A DNA stretch of 64,000 nucleotides from Chloroflexaceae bacterium (GTDB lineage: Bacteria > Chloroflexota > Chloroflexia > Chloroflexales > Chloroflexaceae). The translations under genes were made by a program, and so were the position numbers. Below are positions 1 to 8,928 of the stretch, piece by piece (position 1 is the first letter of the stretch; every line of letters starts with the position of its first letter). The notes beneath the pieces were generated by a model. The model ran no database searches, had not been told where the DNA came from, and saw only the letters and a program-made list of their open reading frames with translations. The stretch covers positions 1-64,000 of the forward strand of contig JANWYD010000020.1 of assembly GCA_025057155.1 (NCBI GenBank), given 5' to 3'.

Positions 1-81
1 GTAAACCAGATTGTCAGCACACGGGGCGCCGCGCGCCGGAGCCAGGAAGGCGGCGCGCAGCCGGCTTTTGCCGCGGCCTAG
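1..81 (+). CDS. possible C-terminal end of a CDS cut by the window edge
   Basis: Frame 1 is open from base 1 to a TAG at 79-81 and gives 26 residues ending in an Ala-rich tail. The start lies outside the window. No domain can be recognised, so this may be only a chance open frame in GC-rich DNA. Bases 82-170 hold nothing recognisable before the insertion sequence begins. Confidence 0.3.
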   Translation, partial: VNQIVSTRGAARRSQEGGAQPAFAAA

Positions 82-170
82 TTCTACTCCAGGCGCCTCT
101 GGCGACACAAGGGTTTGAAGATTACAAGGAGATTACGATCATGTCAATCATGTCATGTCATTGAGGTGAT

Positions 171-186
171 CAGGGCTTGAGCAAAG
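171..186 (+). repeat. left terminal inverted repeat of the IS
   Basis: CAGGGCTTGAGCAAAG matches the reverse complement of 1481-1496 (CAGGGCTTAAGCAAAG) at 15 of 16 positions and starts 55 bases before the transposase ATG. Confidence 0.85.
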
Positions 187-225
187 CAGCGAGCGTAGGC
201 ACAAGCTAACACCCGGTCTGTAAGG

Positions 226-1480
226 ATGGAGGCGCCACTCACCCATCTGACAAACAAGGTATTCACCGTGCATGATACCACCCTGCCCTTCGAGTTCGAC
301 GTGCCCAAAGAGCTTCGGTTCGCCTTTACCCTGACCGCACTCGCCAGGCATCTCGCTCCGCTCGTTGACCAACGCAAGCTCCGTGGTGTCCGCTACCCGC
401 TCGTGCCGCTGCTGCTCATCGCGCTGCTCGCCAAACTCGCCGGCTCCTCGCGACTCGAAGAACTCAGCCATTGGGCTCAGGTGCGCGCCCCTGAGTTGAC
501 CGCGCTCTTTGGCCTGTCGCGCCCCACCATGCCCCACGAGTCCACCTGGAGCCGTATCTTCGCCCACGCCATTGACCTTGACGCCTTCGAGCACCGCCTG
601 CCTCACCAGCTTCTTCCTCGCCCAGCAGCACGCTGCAGAGCTACCCGAGCGTGGCAGCATCGTGCTGGCACTCGACGGCAAGACCCTGCGCGGTACGATA
701 CTGGCAGGCCACACCCGCGACGTCCATCTGCTGGCAGCCTTTCTTCCCGAGCAGGGCATGGTGCTGGCCCAGGCCCCGGTTGAGCGCAAGGAGAACGAGA
801 TTGTGGTTGCGCCCACGCTGCTCGCCCGCCTGCCGCTCGCCGGGGTGGTGGTGGGCGACGCGCTGCACGCCCGGCGCGCGACCTGTCGCAGCATTGTGGA
901 GGCCAACGGCAACTACGTGTAGTTTGTGGACAAGAACCAGCCCAGGCTGCTGTGGGACATCAGCCAGCTAGTTGAGGAACCCAAGGTCGAGCAGGGCTGG
1001 AGCTTGACGCCGACGGATCTCGAGACGGTGCGGCAGGTGGAGCGTGGTCACGTGCGGATCGAGGAGCGCATCATCACGGTGAGTTCGCTGCTCGCGGGCT
1101 ACACACCGTGGTCGTATCTGGCGCAGGCGTTCAAGCTGGAGCGGCGCTGGTGGGACGCGAAGGGCGAGCACGGTGAGGTGCGCTACGGCGTCACAAGCCT
1201 GCCGCGACGGGTGGCGGGGCCAGACAGGCTGCTGCGGATTGCACGGGCGGAGTGGGGCATCGAGAACGGGCTGCATCATCGCTGCGACGTGACCTTACGC
1301 GAGGACGCCTTCCAGCTACAACGGGGGCGAGGACCACAGACTAACGCGGCGCTGAACAACGTCGTGGTCAGTCTCGTGGCAGGCAGTGGCGTGAAAAACC
1401 TGGCTGCCTTTCCGCGTGAGTTCGTCTTTCTGTTCGACCGCCATCTGGCTCGGGCGGCTAGCCCCGCTCCCTCCTGCTGA
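226..1480 (+). pseudogene. ISAs1-family transposase, frameshifted and with an in-frame stop
   Basis: The reading frame starts at 226 (N-terminal DDE_Tnp_1-associated domain) and shifts by one base between about 590 and 625, inside the segment after 'DLDAFEH'. It continues in frame 2 to a TAG at 920-922, then resumes in the same frame to the stop at 1478-1480. The pieces join into one DDE transposase: Asp in 'ALDGKTLRG' (about 674), Asp in 'VVGDALH' (about 857) and Glu in 'WGIENGLHH' (about 1262). The catalytic triad survives, so the damage is recent or partial, but no intact protein can be made. Usual family length is about 370-400 residues, which this restores when repaired. Confidence 0.88.
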
Positions 1481-1496
1481 CTTTGCTTAAGCCCTG
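1481..1496 (-). repeat. right terminal inverted repeat of the IS
   Basis: CTTTGCTTAAGCCCTG is the inverted partner of 171-186 and begins directly after the transposase stop codon. Confidence 0.85.
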
Positions 1497-1827
1497 TTTG
1501 CCTTGGGTGTGACGAAAAGTCTTGCATGCTCGCTCCCCTTCGCCCGGCGGCTGATGACGATTAAAAATTAAATCCGGTATAGCCCGCGCAGGCGGGCTTC
1601 GCATCGGTAGCCCGCGGCTTCCGCCAGGAGGAGGTTCGGAGGGGTTGCACCCCTCCGAACTTGCCCCTTCCTGGTGCGGCGCAGCGAAGCCGCGCCTCAC
1701 CAGAAGGGAAGATCTTCGGGGACCTGCGGCCCCCGCAACTCCCGCCAGCGGCAACGCTATAGCCCGGCGGGCCGGTGGGCCGCGGCACATGCAGAACTCT
1801 TCGTCGCACCCGTGTTGTTTTCGTTCC
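1497..1827. other. non-coding spacer with GC-rich repeat elements
   Basis: No supported gene. At 1579-1620 there is a repeat of the form AGCCnGCGCAGGC...GGCTTCGCA...GTAGCC that recurs at about 45307-45345. At about 1636-1665 a hairpin (GGTTCGGAGGGG / CCCCTCCGAACT type) is followed by GC-rich sequence. These look like interspersed intergenic elements, not a structured RNA I recognise. Confidence 0.5.
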
Positions 1828-1856
1828 TTGAAAAGAACGCCAGCCTGTGCTAAACT
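1828..1856 (+). promoter_or_regulatory. sigma-70-type promoter for the L25 gene
   Basis: TTGAAA (1828-1833), a 17-base spacer and TAAACT (1851-1856) lie 89 bases before the L25 start codon. The implied leader begins with a GC-rich palindrome at about 1867-1882 followed by a T-rich stretch. That could be a control element, but this is not demonstrated. Confidence 0.65.
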
Positions 1857-1944
1857 GCCGCTCTGGGCCGGCGCGCGCCGGCTTTCGTTCTACCGCTGTG
1901 GGAGTATTGTGCGGGCCAGCCGGCCCCACGAGATGAGGAACAGC

Positions 1945-2589
1945 ATGGCTACCCAGTTCACCCTTGATGTCCAGCCCCGTGAGGTGCTGGGCAAAAAAGT
2001 CAAGCACCTGCGCACCCAGGGGCTGATCCCGGCGACGGTTTACGGTAAAGGTATCGAACCCGCTTCAGTGCAGGTCAACGGGCGCGCTTTCCAGACGGTC
2101 TACCGCAAGGCCGGCAAGACGGCTCTGATCGAATTGCACATGGGCGCCACCACGAAGGCCGCCTTCGTGCAGGCGGTGCAGCGGCACCCCGTAACGCGCG
2201 ATATTATTCATATTGATTTTAAGGTCGTGGACCTGCATAAGGCCATCCACGTGGAAGTGCCGGTAGTGGCCATCGGCACGTCGCCGCTGGTGGCCCGCGG
2301 CGATGCGCTGATCAACCACGCGCTCCATACGGTGATGATTGAAGCTCTCCCCGCCAACGTGCCTCAGCACATTGACGTGGACGTCAGCGGCCTCGACGCG
2401 CTTGATAAGACCATCCATGTGCGTGACATCCCGCCCTCGCCGGCATACAAGATCCTGACCGATGGCGACGAGGTGCTGATTTCGCTCACGCCGGTGCGCG
2501 CCGCCGTGGCCGAGGGGCCGGTCGAAGAAGTGCCAGTCGAACCGGAGTTGATCCGCCGCGAGCGCGCGAAAGAAGAAGGAGAGGAGTGA
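1945..2589 (+). CDS. rplY: 50S ribosomal protein L25 / general stress protein Ctc
   Basis: This 214-residue protein binds 5S rRNA in the large ribosomal subunit. The N-terminal half is the L25 beta-barrel (motif 'REVLGKKVKHLRTQGLIP', residues about 12-30). The C-terminal half is the TL5/Ctc extension ending in a Glu-rich tail, so it is the long two-domain form. The ATG at 1945 was chosen because GAGGAA lies 7-8 bases upstream and the family starts here. A longer upstream in-frame extension covers the promoter and is not credible. It stands alone behind its own promoter. Confidence 0.95.
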   Translation: MATQFTLDVQPREVLGKKVKHLRTQGLIPATVYGKGIEPASVQVNGRAFQTVYRKAGKTALIELHMGATTKAAFVQAVQRHPVTRDIIHIDFKVVDLHKAIHVEVPVVAIGTSPLVARGDALINHALHTVMIEALPANVPQHIDVDVSGLDALDKTIHVRDIPPSPAYKILTDGDEVLISLTPVRAAVAEGPVEEVPVEPELIRRERAKEEGEE

Positions 2590-2696
2590 GGGCCTGCTGG
2601 CCATTTCGCTTGCTCATACAGTTTGTATGTGTGTGCCTCAATGAGAAGAACGGGAGGGTGTCGGAGGGGCTGGTTCTCCTCCACCCTCCTCCTATT

Positions 2697-2719
2697 ATTT
2701 TGGATTTTGGATTTTGGAT
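2697..2719 (+). repeat. TTTTGGAT heptad-type tandem repeat
   Basis: Runs of the unit TTTTGGA in the gap between L25 and the convergent glycosyltransferase. The same unit recurs at 25031-25065, 40956-40989 (inverted), 46807-46830, 55031-55065, 61651-61668 and 63487-63515, always between genes. Confidence 0.7.
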
Positions 2720-2787
2720 GGCCGGATGCAGCGGCTCCATGGCGCCTGGCGACAAGGCGCACGTGTAGCGTGTAACAGGAACTGGCA

Positions 2788-3978
2788 TTATCCGGCGTAG
2801 GTGCGGCCCTTCCAGCTAACGCCCCGCCCGCTGCGTACACGCCACATCCCGCGTATAGCCACCAGCAGGTAGGCCAGCAACCCTATCGGCCAGAGCAGGG
2901 CGTAGAGCGGGCTGAGGTGATAGCGCCGCCGGTACAGGGCGCCAAAGAACCACATCTCCACGACCCAGGCAGCTATGCCAGCAACCATCACGGACGCTGC
3001 GCCACCGCCCGCCCCGCTCGCCCACAGCGCCGCCCCGCCCCCCATCAGCGCCAGCGGCCCCCAGGCCAGCATGAGGTGCCACACGGCCGCCCGCCACGAA
3101 CGCGCCCCGCTGTTGCGCGTTCCCGCGGCGGCGTGCTTGGCGAGACCCTCAGCGACTTCGCGCCCGTTGTGATACATCCGAGTATGGAGATACTCCGGAC
3201 CCTCGGCGCCACCGATGCGGAAGCCCGCCGCGCGGATGGCCTGAGCCAGGTGCACATCTTCCAGCACCTGGTTGCGCACCGCCGCATGACCGCCGATGGC
3301 CGCATAGGCCGCGCAGCGCACGAAGATGCACTGCCCGTTCGCCAGCACCTCCTCGGGTCGCGTGCCGGGGCGCTCGAAGCGCTCAAGCGGGTAAATCGTG
3401 GTAATGAAGGCCAGGAAGGGCGGCAGCATCACCCGCTCCCAGAAGGTTCCCAGCTCCAGAAAGGGCCAGATCGTTACCAGGTCGAGGTCACGACGTCGGG
3501 CGTGCGTCAGCAGCGCGGCTGCCAGATCAGGCTGCGGCGCAGTGTCAGCGTCGAGAAACAACAGCCACTCGCCCCGCGCCTGTGCGCTCAACTGCTGGCA
3601 GGCGAAGCTCTTGCCCACCCAGCCCCGGGGCAGGGCCTGGCCATGGAGCACGCGCAGACGGGGGTCGTGGGCGAACCCCGCCAGCACCGCCGCCGTTCCA
3701 TCGGTAGAGGCATCGTCCAGCACCAGCACCTCGAAGCGGGGATAGCGCTGGGCAAGAGCGCCGGCCACGCAGCGCCCGATGCTGCGTTCCTCGTTGCGGG
3801 CGGGGATGAGCAGCGAGACCAGCGGCGCATCGGCGGGCAGCGGGTCGGGCGGCGCGAGACGGGGACGGGCGCGCAGGCGCGCCCATTCGCGGGCGTAACC
3901 GGCTATCAGCAGTACGGCCACCGTCACGGCGGCCAGGATCATGCTCATCGCTGCGTTTCGTCGCGTGCGCCAGGCCAT
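2788..3978 (-). CDS. membrane glycosyltransferase, family 2 (CrtQ/HpnB/CruC-like)
   Basis: Transfers a sugar from a nucleotide donor to a lipid-type acceptor at the cytoplasmic membrane. Seen: an N-terminal membrane segment (about residues 11-30), a GT2 nucleotide-binding fold ('VLDDASTDGT', DxD-type 'LFLDADTAP'), the acceptor/catalytic region ('QVLEDVHLAQAI'), and two to three C-terminal membrane segments ending in 'GRGVSWKGRTY'. That architecture and tail resemble CrtQ/HpnB-type and the carotenoid glucosyltransferase CruC of green bacteria. Substrate is inference. Start: 396 residues from 3978; an ATG at 3948 is equally possible and neither has a strong ribosome-binding site. Convergent with L25, divergent from the sensor kinase. 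Confidence 0.85.
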   Translation of the reverse strand: MAWRTRRNAAMSMILAAVTVAVLLIAGYAREWARLRARPRLAPPDPLPADAPLVSLLIPARNEERSIGRCVAGALAQRYPRFEVLVLDDASTDGTAAVLAGFAHDPRLRVLHGQALPRGWVGKSFACQQLSAQARGEWLLFLDADTAPQPDLAAALLTHARRRDLDLVTIWPFLELGTFWERVMLPPFLAFITTIYPLERFERPGTRPEEVLANGQCIFVRCAAYAAIGGHAAVRNQVLEDVHLAQAIRAAGFRIGGAEGPEYLHTRMYHNGREVAEGLAKHAAAGTRNSGARSWRAAVWHLMLAWGPLALMGGGAALWASGAGGGAASVMVAGIAAWVVEMWFFGALYRRRYHLSPLYALLWPIGLLAYLLVAIRGMWRVRSGRGVSWKGRTYAG

Positions 3979-4402
3979 CCGGCCAGCGGAGGGGGCGCGC
4001 TGGTTCTCCAGATTCGGTCAATCCGGAGGGTTGCGCTACGGACCGTTCCTCAGCAGGCGGGGATGCATGAGAACCACGAACCCTCTCAACGAAAAACAGA
4101 AGATTCGATGCTACGATGAATAGATTATAAACCGAAAACCAGAGCGGACTGGCTACAATATCCTCGCAGAGACCGGGCTCAATGGGAGCAGGAGGGGCGG
4201 GCAAGGGCGTCGCCGCCAGGAAAGGCGGTTGCGTCGGGCGTTCGGCTGCCAGCGGATCGGGAACGATCCAGGTGGAGACGTCCGAGTCTATCAGGAAAAA
4301 CCGGCTTTGCCCACGTTGGTATAGTCAGATCACCAGACTTTGCCCCCGCCGCTTCCCATCCACATCGCCGACCAGGAGTGGGCAACGCCAGAGGTATGAC
4401 CC
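3979..4402. other. divergent intergenic region
   Basis: 424 bases between two divergent genes. An AT-rich stretch at about 4110-4140 carries TATAAT on the minus strand (4124-4129), a possible -10 for the glycosyltransferase. No good -35 is visible at 17 bases. On the plus side TATAGT occurs at about 4320. No gene or structured RNA was recognised. Confidence 0.45.
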
Positions 4403-6748
4403 ATGCCTGAAGCGCCGTTTGTCTTGCTGTACCTTGCCCTGGCGATCGCTGCAAGTCTCCTCGCGGCAATCGCCTGGCGCCGGCGATACTACCGGAGCAG
4501 CCGTCCCCTGACGCTGCTGATGGGCGCGCTGGCCTACTGGTGCAGTGCGCGTGCATTGGCGATTGCCGACCCTCGCTTCGAGGGGACGGTATTCTGGGCC
4601 CTGATGCAGGTCGGCGGGATCGCGCCGATCATGCCGGCGTGGCTGCTGCTGGCCCTGTCGTACACCGGGCAACGCTGGCGACGCCACTTGCCGGTGCTCA
4701 CCGCGATCTTCGTGCCTGCCGCGGTCTTCTTCGTGCTGGCAATGAGCAACAGTCTGCACCGGCTCTGGTGGACGGAGGTGGCGCCGGACACGAGCCGCGG
4801 ATTCATGTGGCTGCGACTAGCCTGGGGGCCGGCGTTCTGGGTGCATACGGGCTATGCGTACTGCTGTTTCATCGTGAGCACAGCGTTCCTGGCGCACGCG
4901 GCCGCGCGCAGGCCGGCGCCGGAGCGGCGCCTGGCCTGGCTTGTGCTGCTGGCCTCGCTCATCCCAACTGCGGGGAACATAGCCTATCTGGCTGGCGCGC
5001 GACCCATCGGCCCGGACGATCCCACGCCCATCCTGCTCTTGTTTAGCGGACTGATCGCTCTTTACGCCATCCTCCGCTCGCGGGTGGTGGATCTGGAGCC
5101 GCTGGTGGCGCGCGAGGCCCTGGCAGCGCTACCCGACGGGATCATCGTGCTTGACAATGATCAGCGCGTGGCGGAGATGAATGGCGCGGCGGCGCGCTTG
5201 CTCGATACGGACGAGCGGGTGGCGCTGGGACGACCGCTCGCGGACCTGCTGGCGGAGCGACCCCTGGGCATGGCCCTGCAGCCCATTCTGGGCAACCTGG
5301 GGCAACCGTCCACGCATCTGGCAAGTTACACCGACCAGGCCAGATACACGATCGAGGTGCGCGTCCGTCCGCTGAAGGCGGCCAACGGCGCCGTGGCCGG
5401 AGCGCTGCTGCTGTTGCGCGACGTGAGCGAACGGATGCAAGCCGAGCAGAGCCGGGCGCAGCATCTGGCCGAACTGAGCTTAATCAACCGGGTGGCGCGC
5501 GTCACCAATACTGCGCCCGATGCCGAAGGACTGGTGCGCGCCGCCGCGGCCACTATCGCCGCCGCCGGGGTCTGGGATCGCGTGACGGTTGGATTGCTCA
5601 CCCCCGACGGCGCCCGGCTTGACGTTGTGGCCGATGTTGCCGCCGAGGGAACGGACCGTGGTTACGAGGGCCAGTCCGTCAGGGGCGCGGAGGCCGAGGC
5701 GTTAATTGCCCTGCTTCGCTCCGGCGAAAGCCACATCCTCGACCTGAGCGACCCGGCGACCTCGGCGACCACGCTGGGACGCGCCGTTGCCAACGAGGGG
5801 ATCGGGCGGCTCTTGCTGGTGCCGCTCTTTCACCGGGGGGCGCCCCTGGGCATGCTGGCCCTCGGAACCGTCACGCCGCAGCCTGGCAGCACGGCCCTGC
5901 CTCGGGTGGCAGAGACGATCGGCGAGTTGATCACCGATGCCGTGGTGCGCGCGCGGCTGTACGACGAGGTGCGGCAGGCTGACCGCCTGAAGACCTCCTT
6001 TCTCGCCAGCGTCAGCCACGAACTGCGCAATCCTTTAACCTCGATCATCGGCTACATCGAGATGTTTCGGCGCGGGATCTACGGCCCGCTTGACGAGCGC
6101 TACATTGAGCCGCTCCAGTACATGCACCTGAGCAGCACCACGCTGCTGCGAATGATCAATGACATTCTAGACTTCACCCGCGCCGAGGCCGGTCATCTGC
6201 ACGTTGAGCTGCAACCGGTGAACGTGCGGCATATCGTCGCTAATGTCATCGGGCAACTCCAACCGCAGATCCGCGAGCGCGGGCTGGCCTTTGACCTGGA
6301 GATCGCCCCGGATCTTCCTCTGGCGCAGGGGAACAAGATGCGTCTGGAGCAAATTGTGACCAATCTGCTCAGCAACGCGATCAAGTTTACCGAAGAGGGG
6401 CGGATCACTGTGCGCGCCTGCCAGGTGAACGACCGGGTGCGCCTGAGCGTTACTGATACAGGGATCGGCATCGCCCCCGAGCATCTTGAGGTCATTTTCC
6501 AGGAGTTCCGCCGGGTCGAAACGGCGGCCCGGCGGGTGAAGGGCGCCGGTCTGGGTCTGGCGATCAGCCGCCGGCTGGTTGAATTGATGGGCGGCACGAT
6601 CAGCGTCGAGAGCGCCCCCGGAGAGGGTTCTACCTTTACGGTTGAACTGCCGATAGCGCCAGTGGCCTCCCATGGCGTGGAAGGGCCACACACGAAAATC
6701 GGCGACGCCGAGGCGTCGCCGAAGCGGGAACGAGCGGTTGCAGGATAG
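4403..6748 (+). CDS. membrane sensor histidine kinase, 7TM-PAS-GAF-HisKA-HATPase
   Basis: 781 residues. Domains in order: seven-helix N-terminal sensor module (about 1-225, His_kinase_N_7TM type), PAS (about 235-345, 'LPDGIIVLDNDQRVAEMNGA'), GAF (about 355-515), HisKA with phospho-acceptor His539 in 'SHELRNPLTS', and HATPase_c with N-box near Asn654 and 'DTGIGI' and 'GAGLGLAIS' G-boxes. It autophosphorylates and passes phosphate to a response regulator. None is adjacent, so it is an orphan kinase whose signal is unknown. ATG at 4403; an in-frame internal start would remove a membrane helix. Confidence 0.92.
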   Translation: MPEAPFVLLYLALAIAASLLAAIAWRRRYYRSSRPLTLLMGALAYWCSARALAIADPRFEGTVFWALMQVGGIAPIMPAWLLLALSYTGQRWRRHLPVLTAIFVPAAVFFVLAMSNSLHRLWWTEVAPDTSRGFMWLRLAWGPAFWVHTGYAYCCFIVSTAFLAHAAARRPAPERRLAWLVLLASLIPTAGNIAYLAGARPIGPDDPTPILLLFSGLIALYAILRSRVVDLEPLVAREALAALPDGIIVLDNDQRVAEMNGAAARLLDTDERVALGRPLADLLAERPLGMALQPILGNLGQPSTHLASYTDQARYTIEVRVRPLKAANGAVAGALLLLRDVSERMQAEQSRAQHLAELSLINRVARVTNTAPDAEGLVRAAAATIAAAGVWDRVTVGLLTPDGARLDVVADVAAEGTDRGYEGQSVRGAEAEALIALLRSGESHILDLSDPATSATTLGRAVANEGIGRLLLVPLFHRGAPLGMLALGTVTPQPGSTALPRVAETIGELITDAVVRARLYDEVRQADRLKTSFLASVSHELRNPLTSIIGYIEMFRRGIYGPLDERYIEPLQYMHLSSTTLLRMINDILDFTRAEAGHLHVELQPVNVRHIVANVIGQLQPQIRERGLAFDLEIAPDLPLAQGNKMRLEQIVTNLLSNAIKFTEEGRITVRACQVNDRVRLSVTDTGIGIAPEHLEVIFQEFRRVETAARRVKGAGLGLAISRRLVELMGGTISVESAPGEGSTFTVELPIAPVASHGVEGPHTKIGDAEASPKRERAVAG

Positions 6749-6759
6749 TCAAGCAGTGA

Positions 6760-7203
6760 GGCGCGTGACGGTACCCCCGATTCTGTCGTGTGCCGCCATC
6801 TCTCTCTCCGCCTTGCGGAGGCCGCTTGTAGCGCGCCGGGCGTTACCCGGGTTGCCCGCGCGGCTGCGATGCGAGCGAGCGCGGTGGTCCAGACGTCGCG
6901 CTGCGACTTCCACCAATAGGCCCGCCCCACGCACCTTGCTCCTCCTCAGCCGGCGCAGTCGCCTGGCCGCCGGCATTGCTGCCGACGCCGTTGGTCTCTT
7001 ACACCAACCGTTTCAGCCCTTGCCTGAGCCCATAGGGGCCATCGGCGGGAATGCTTGCTGTTGCCGTCTTGCGTCGCGCGCAGGTCGCCCCGCGCGCGCC
7101 CCCGCTTGCTGTTTCGCGGGGCAGCCTTCCACGCAGTGGTGGACGAGGAGTCGGGAAGTTCCTCTGGGGGATCGCCCCAGCGGCGGCATGTCACGCGCCT
7201 TGC
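6760..7203 (-). ncRNA. rnpB: RNase P RNA, bacterial type A
   Basis: Ribozyme that removes 5' leaders from tRNA precursors. Read on the minus strand, the conserved regions appear in the right order. CR-I is 'GAGGAACTTCCCGACTCC'. Next comes 'CAACAGCAAGC', 'CCGCCGATGGCC', 'GGCAAGGGCTGAAACGG' and 'GTAAGAGACCAACGG', then 'GGAGCAAGG', and finally CR-V 'CACACGACAGAATC'. The P1 helix closes perfectly: GGCGCGTGAC (7199-7190) pairs with GTCACGCGCC (6769-6760). The length of about 440 nt fits the type A class. It fills the gap between the convergent kinase and aminotransferase genes. The 5' end is estimated from the extended -10 at 7210-7218. Confidence 0.93.
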
Positions 7204-7209
7204 ATAGAA

Positions 7210-7218
7210 ATTATACCA
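7210..7218 (-). promoter_or_regulatory. extended -10 promoter for rnpB, overlapping a stop codon
   Basis: On the minus strand TGG-TATAAT (7218-7210) is an extended -10 about 8 bases before the P1 helix. The TAA inside it (7213-7211) is also the stop codon of the aminotransferase gene. No -35 match is visible at 17 bases. Confidence 0.6.
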
Positions 7219-8380
7219 CGGCCTTCAAGGCGCGGCGCGCCACGGCGCCCAGACGCCGCGCGCCTTCCTGAAGGTCGGCGGTCGCGAGCAGGCTGAAGGA
7301 CAGGCGCAAATAGTTGTGCCCGCCGCTGTCGGCAAAGAAGGGTCTGCCGGGCAGGTAGGCCACCCCTGCTGTTTCAGCGAAGGGGAGCATCGCCAGGGTA
7401 TCGAGGGGTGGCGGCAGGCGCACCCAGACGAAGTAGCCGCCGAGTACGGGGAACCAGGTGCAGCCGGTTGGCAGATGCAGAGCCAGAGCCGCCAGCAGCG
7501 CATCGCGCCGGACGCGCAACACGTCGCGGAGACGGGCCACGTGGGGATCGAGCTGGCCCTGTTCCAGCAGCGTGGCGAGGATGGTGGCCGTGAAGTGGTT
7601 CAATCCGCCGCCGCTGTCGAGCATGCCCGAACGACAGCAGCGGCGCACCAGGTCGGGGGCGGCGAGCATCCAGCCGAGGCGCAGGCCGGGCGCCAGCAGC
7701 TTTGAAAACGTTCCCAGGCGGATGATCGGGCCACCGGGCGCCAGATGGTACAGCGGGGGCGGGGGCGGGGTCTCATACCAGAGTTCTCCGTAGGCATCGT
7801 CCTCAATCACTGTGAGACCCTCGCGCGCAGCCAGATCGGCCAGGGCCTGGCGGCGCTCGGGCGCGAGGATGGCGCCCGTGGGGTTGCTGAAGCTGGGCGT
7901 CAGGTAGAGGAAAGCTACCTGTTCGCCGTGGGCGCGCAGCATCTGCACCAGCGCCCCGGCAGTCTCCACGTGCATGCCCCGCGCGTCGCCCGGAACGGAC
8001 ACCAGGCGCAGCCCGTGGTCCTGGAAGATCCGCAGCGCCAGATGGTACGTCGGCGCTTCGACGAGTACGACGTCGCCCGGACGGCTCAGCAGGGTGCAGA
8101 GCATTGTCAGGGCCTGGGAAACGCCTCCCGTAATCATTACCTGTTCCGCAGGCGGGGCGACGCCTTCCAGACGCTCCAGTCGCGCCTGCACCTGGTTAAT
8201 CAGGCGCCCTGGCCCCTGCTCTGCACCATAGGCCAGCGCCTCCGCGCCGTGGTCGCTCAGGGCGCGGCTGGCCGCCTCCGTGATGATGTCTACAGGCAAC
8301 AGGTCGGGGTCGAGATGCCCCCACCCTAACTCGATGATCCCTGGACGCAGGCGTAGTTGAATCTCGGGGAGCGCGCCCAT
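7211..8380 (-). CDS. PLP-dependent aminotransferase, class I/II (LysN/MocR-type)
   Basis: 389 residues; a pyridoxal-phosphate fold type I aminotransferase. Seen: 'YGAEQGPGRLINQVQARLER' near residues 51-70, substrate/PLP region 'TPSFSNPTGA' (161-170), 'EDDAYGELW' (193-201) and the Schiff-base lysine K227 in 'TFSKLLAPGLRLGW'. This pattern is that of 2-aminoadipate/aromatic aminotransferases and the C-terminal half of MocR regulators, but there is no GntR DNA-binding domain. The ATG at 8380 is preferred over an upstream one because GGAAGGAA sits just before it. It lies 22 bases after the MOSC gene, probably one operon. Substrate unknown. Confidence 0.88.
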   Translation of the reverse strand: MGALPEIQLRLRPGIIELGWGHLDPDLLPVDIITEAASRALSDHGAEALAYGAEQGPGRLINQVQARLERLEGVAPPAEQVMITGGVSQALTMLCTLLSRPGDVVLVEAPTYHLALRIFQDHGLRLVSVPGDARGMHVETAGALVQMLRAHGEQVAFLYLTPSFSNPTGAILAPERRQALADLAAREGLTVIEDDAYGELWYETPPPPPLYHLAPGGPIIRLGTFSKLLAPGLRLGWMLAAPDLVRRCCRSGMLDSGGGLNHFTATILATLLEQGQLDPHVARLRDVLRVRRDALLAALALHLPTGCTWFPVLGGYFVWVRLPPPLDTLAMLPFAETAGVAYLPGRPFFADSGGHNYLRLSFSLLATADLQEGARRLGAVARRALKAVV

Positions 8381-8402
8381 GGCTGTTCCTTCCCGGCTAG
8401 GT

Positions 8403-8885
8403 TCACCACACATGTTCCACGAAATCGCCAGTGGCAATGTCACCTTCGCTGATCACCCTGGCATAGAGACGACTCCAGCCGGGGTGCAGCCGCTGCGAAA
8501 TGCGCGCCACGCGACCCCCAAGAAATGATTTTGCGATGGTGCTACATGGTACGACATAGTCCGTCAGTTCCAATTCGACCCACTCGCCGATCCGCAGCCG
8601 ATGACCCGGGCGGAGGCGCTCCCAGTCGAGTCCGGCGATGGTCAGGTTCTCGCCGGTGCTGCCCGGCGTAATGGGGTGGCCTTCGGCGCGCAGGGCCTCG
8701 ATGCGCTCCAGAGCGTAGAGCGATACGGCGCGACCAGGGCCGCCATGGTTCTCGCGATCGCGCTGCGCATCACCAACGATCCCCAGACGGCTGACCCTGG
8801 CTGACGGAACGGGCAACTTGGGCACCCCGCCGCACGGATTCACGTTGATCTGGATCAGGCGCCCGATCCCGGTGTAGATGTTCAT
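8403..8885 (-). CDS. MOSC domain protein
   Basis: 160 residues, a stand-alone MOSC (molybdenum cofactor sulfurase C-terminal) domain. Such proteins bind sulfurated molybdenum cofactor or deliver sulfur to metal centres. Seen: N-terminal 'NPCGGVPK', the core 'GDAQRDRENHGGPGRAVS', 'GSTGENLTIAGLDW' and the conserved Cys114 in 'VVPCSTI', the expected sulfur carrier. It is the first gene of a two-gene operon with the aminotransferase. Which enzyme it serves cannot be told from here. Confidence 0.88.
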   Translation of the reverse strand: MNIYTGIGRLIQINVNPCGGVPKLPVPSARVSRLGIVGDAQRDRENHGGPGRAVSLYALERIEALRAEGHPITPGSTGENLTIAGLDWERLRPGHRLRIGEWVELELTDYVVPCSTIAKSFLGGRVARISQRLHPGWSRLYARVISEGDIATGDFVEHVW

Positions 8886-8928
8886 CGCGTTTGCCTCTAT
8901 TGTAAAGCGGGTTTCACCGCGCCCACGC

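Larger units (their letters stand above)
171..1496 (+). mobile_element. ISAs1-family insertion sequence, decayed
   Basis: The element is bounded by imperfect 16-base terminal inverted repeats (171-186 and 1481-1496, 15 of 16 matching). It contains a single transposase reading frame that is broken in two places. Its length of about 1.33 kb fits ISAs1-type elements. The flanks (161-170 and 1497-1506) do not match each other, so no target-site duplication remains. That suggests an old insertion or a rearranged flank. Confidence 0.85.

Noticed and set aside
920-922. TAG inside the transposase as a recoding or readthrough site
   Set aside because: The same gene also has a frameshift, so simple decay explains both; no stimulatory structure is seen.
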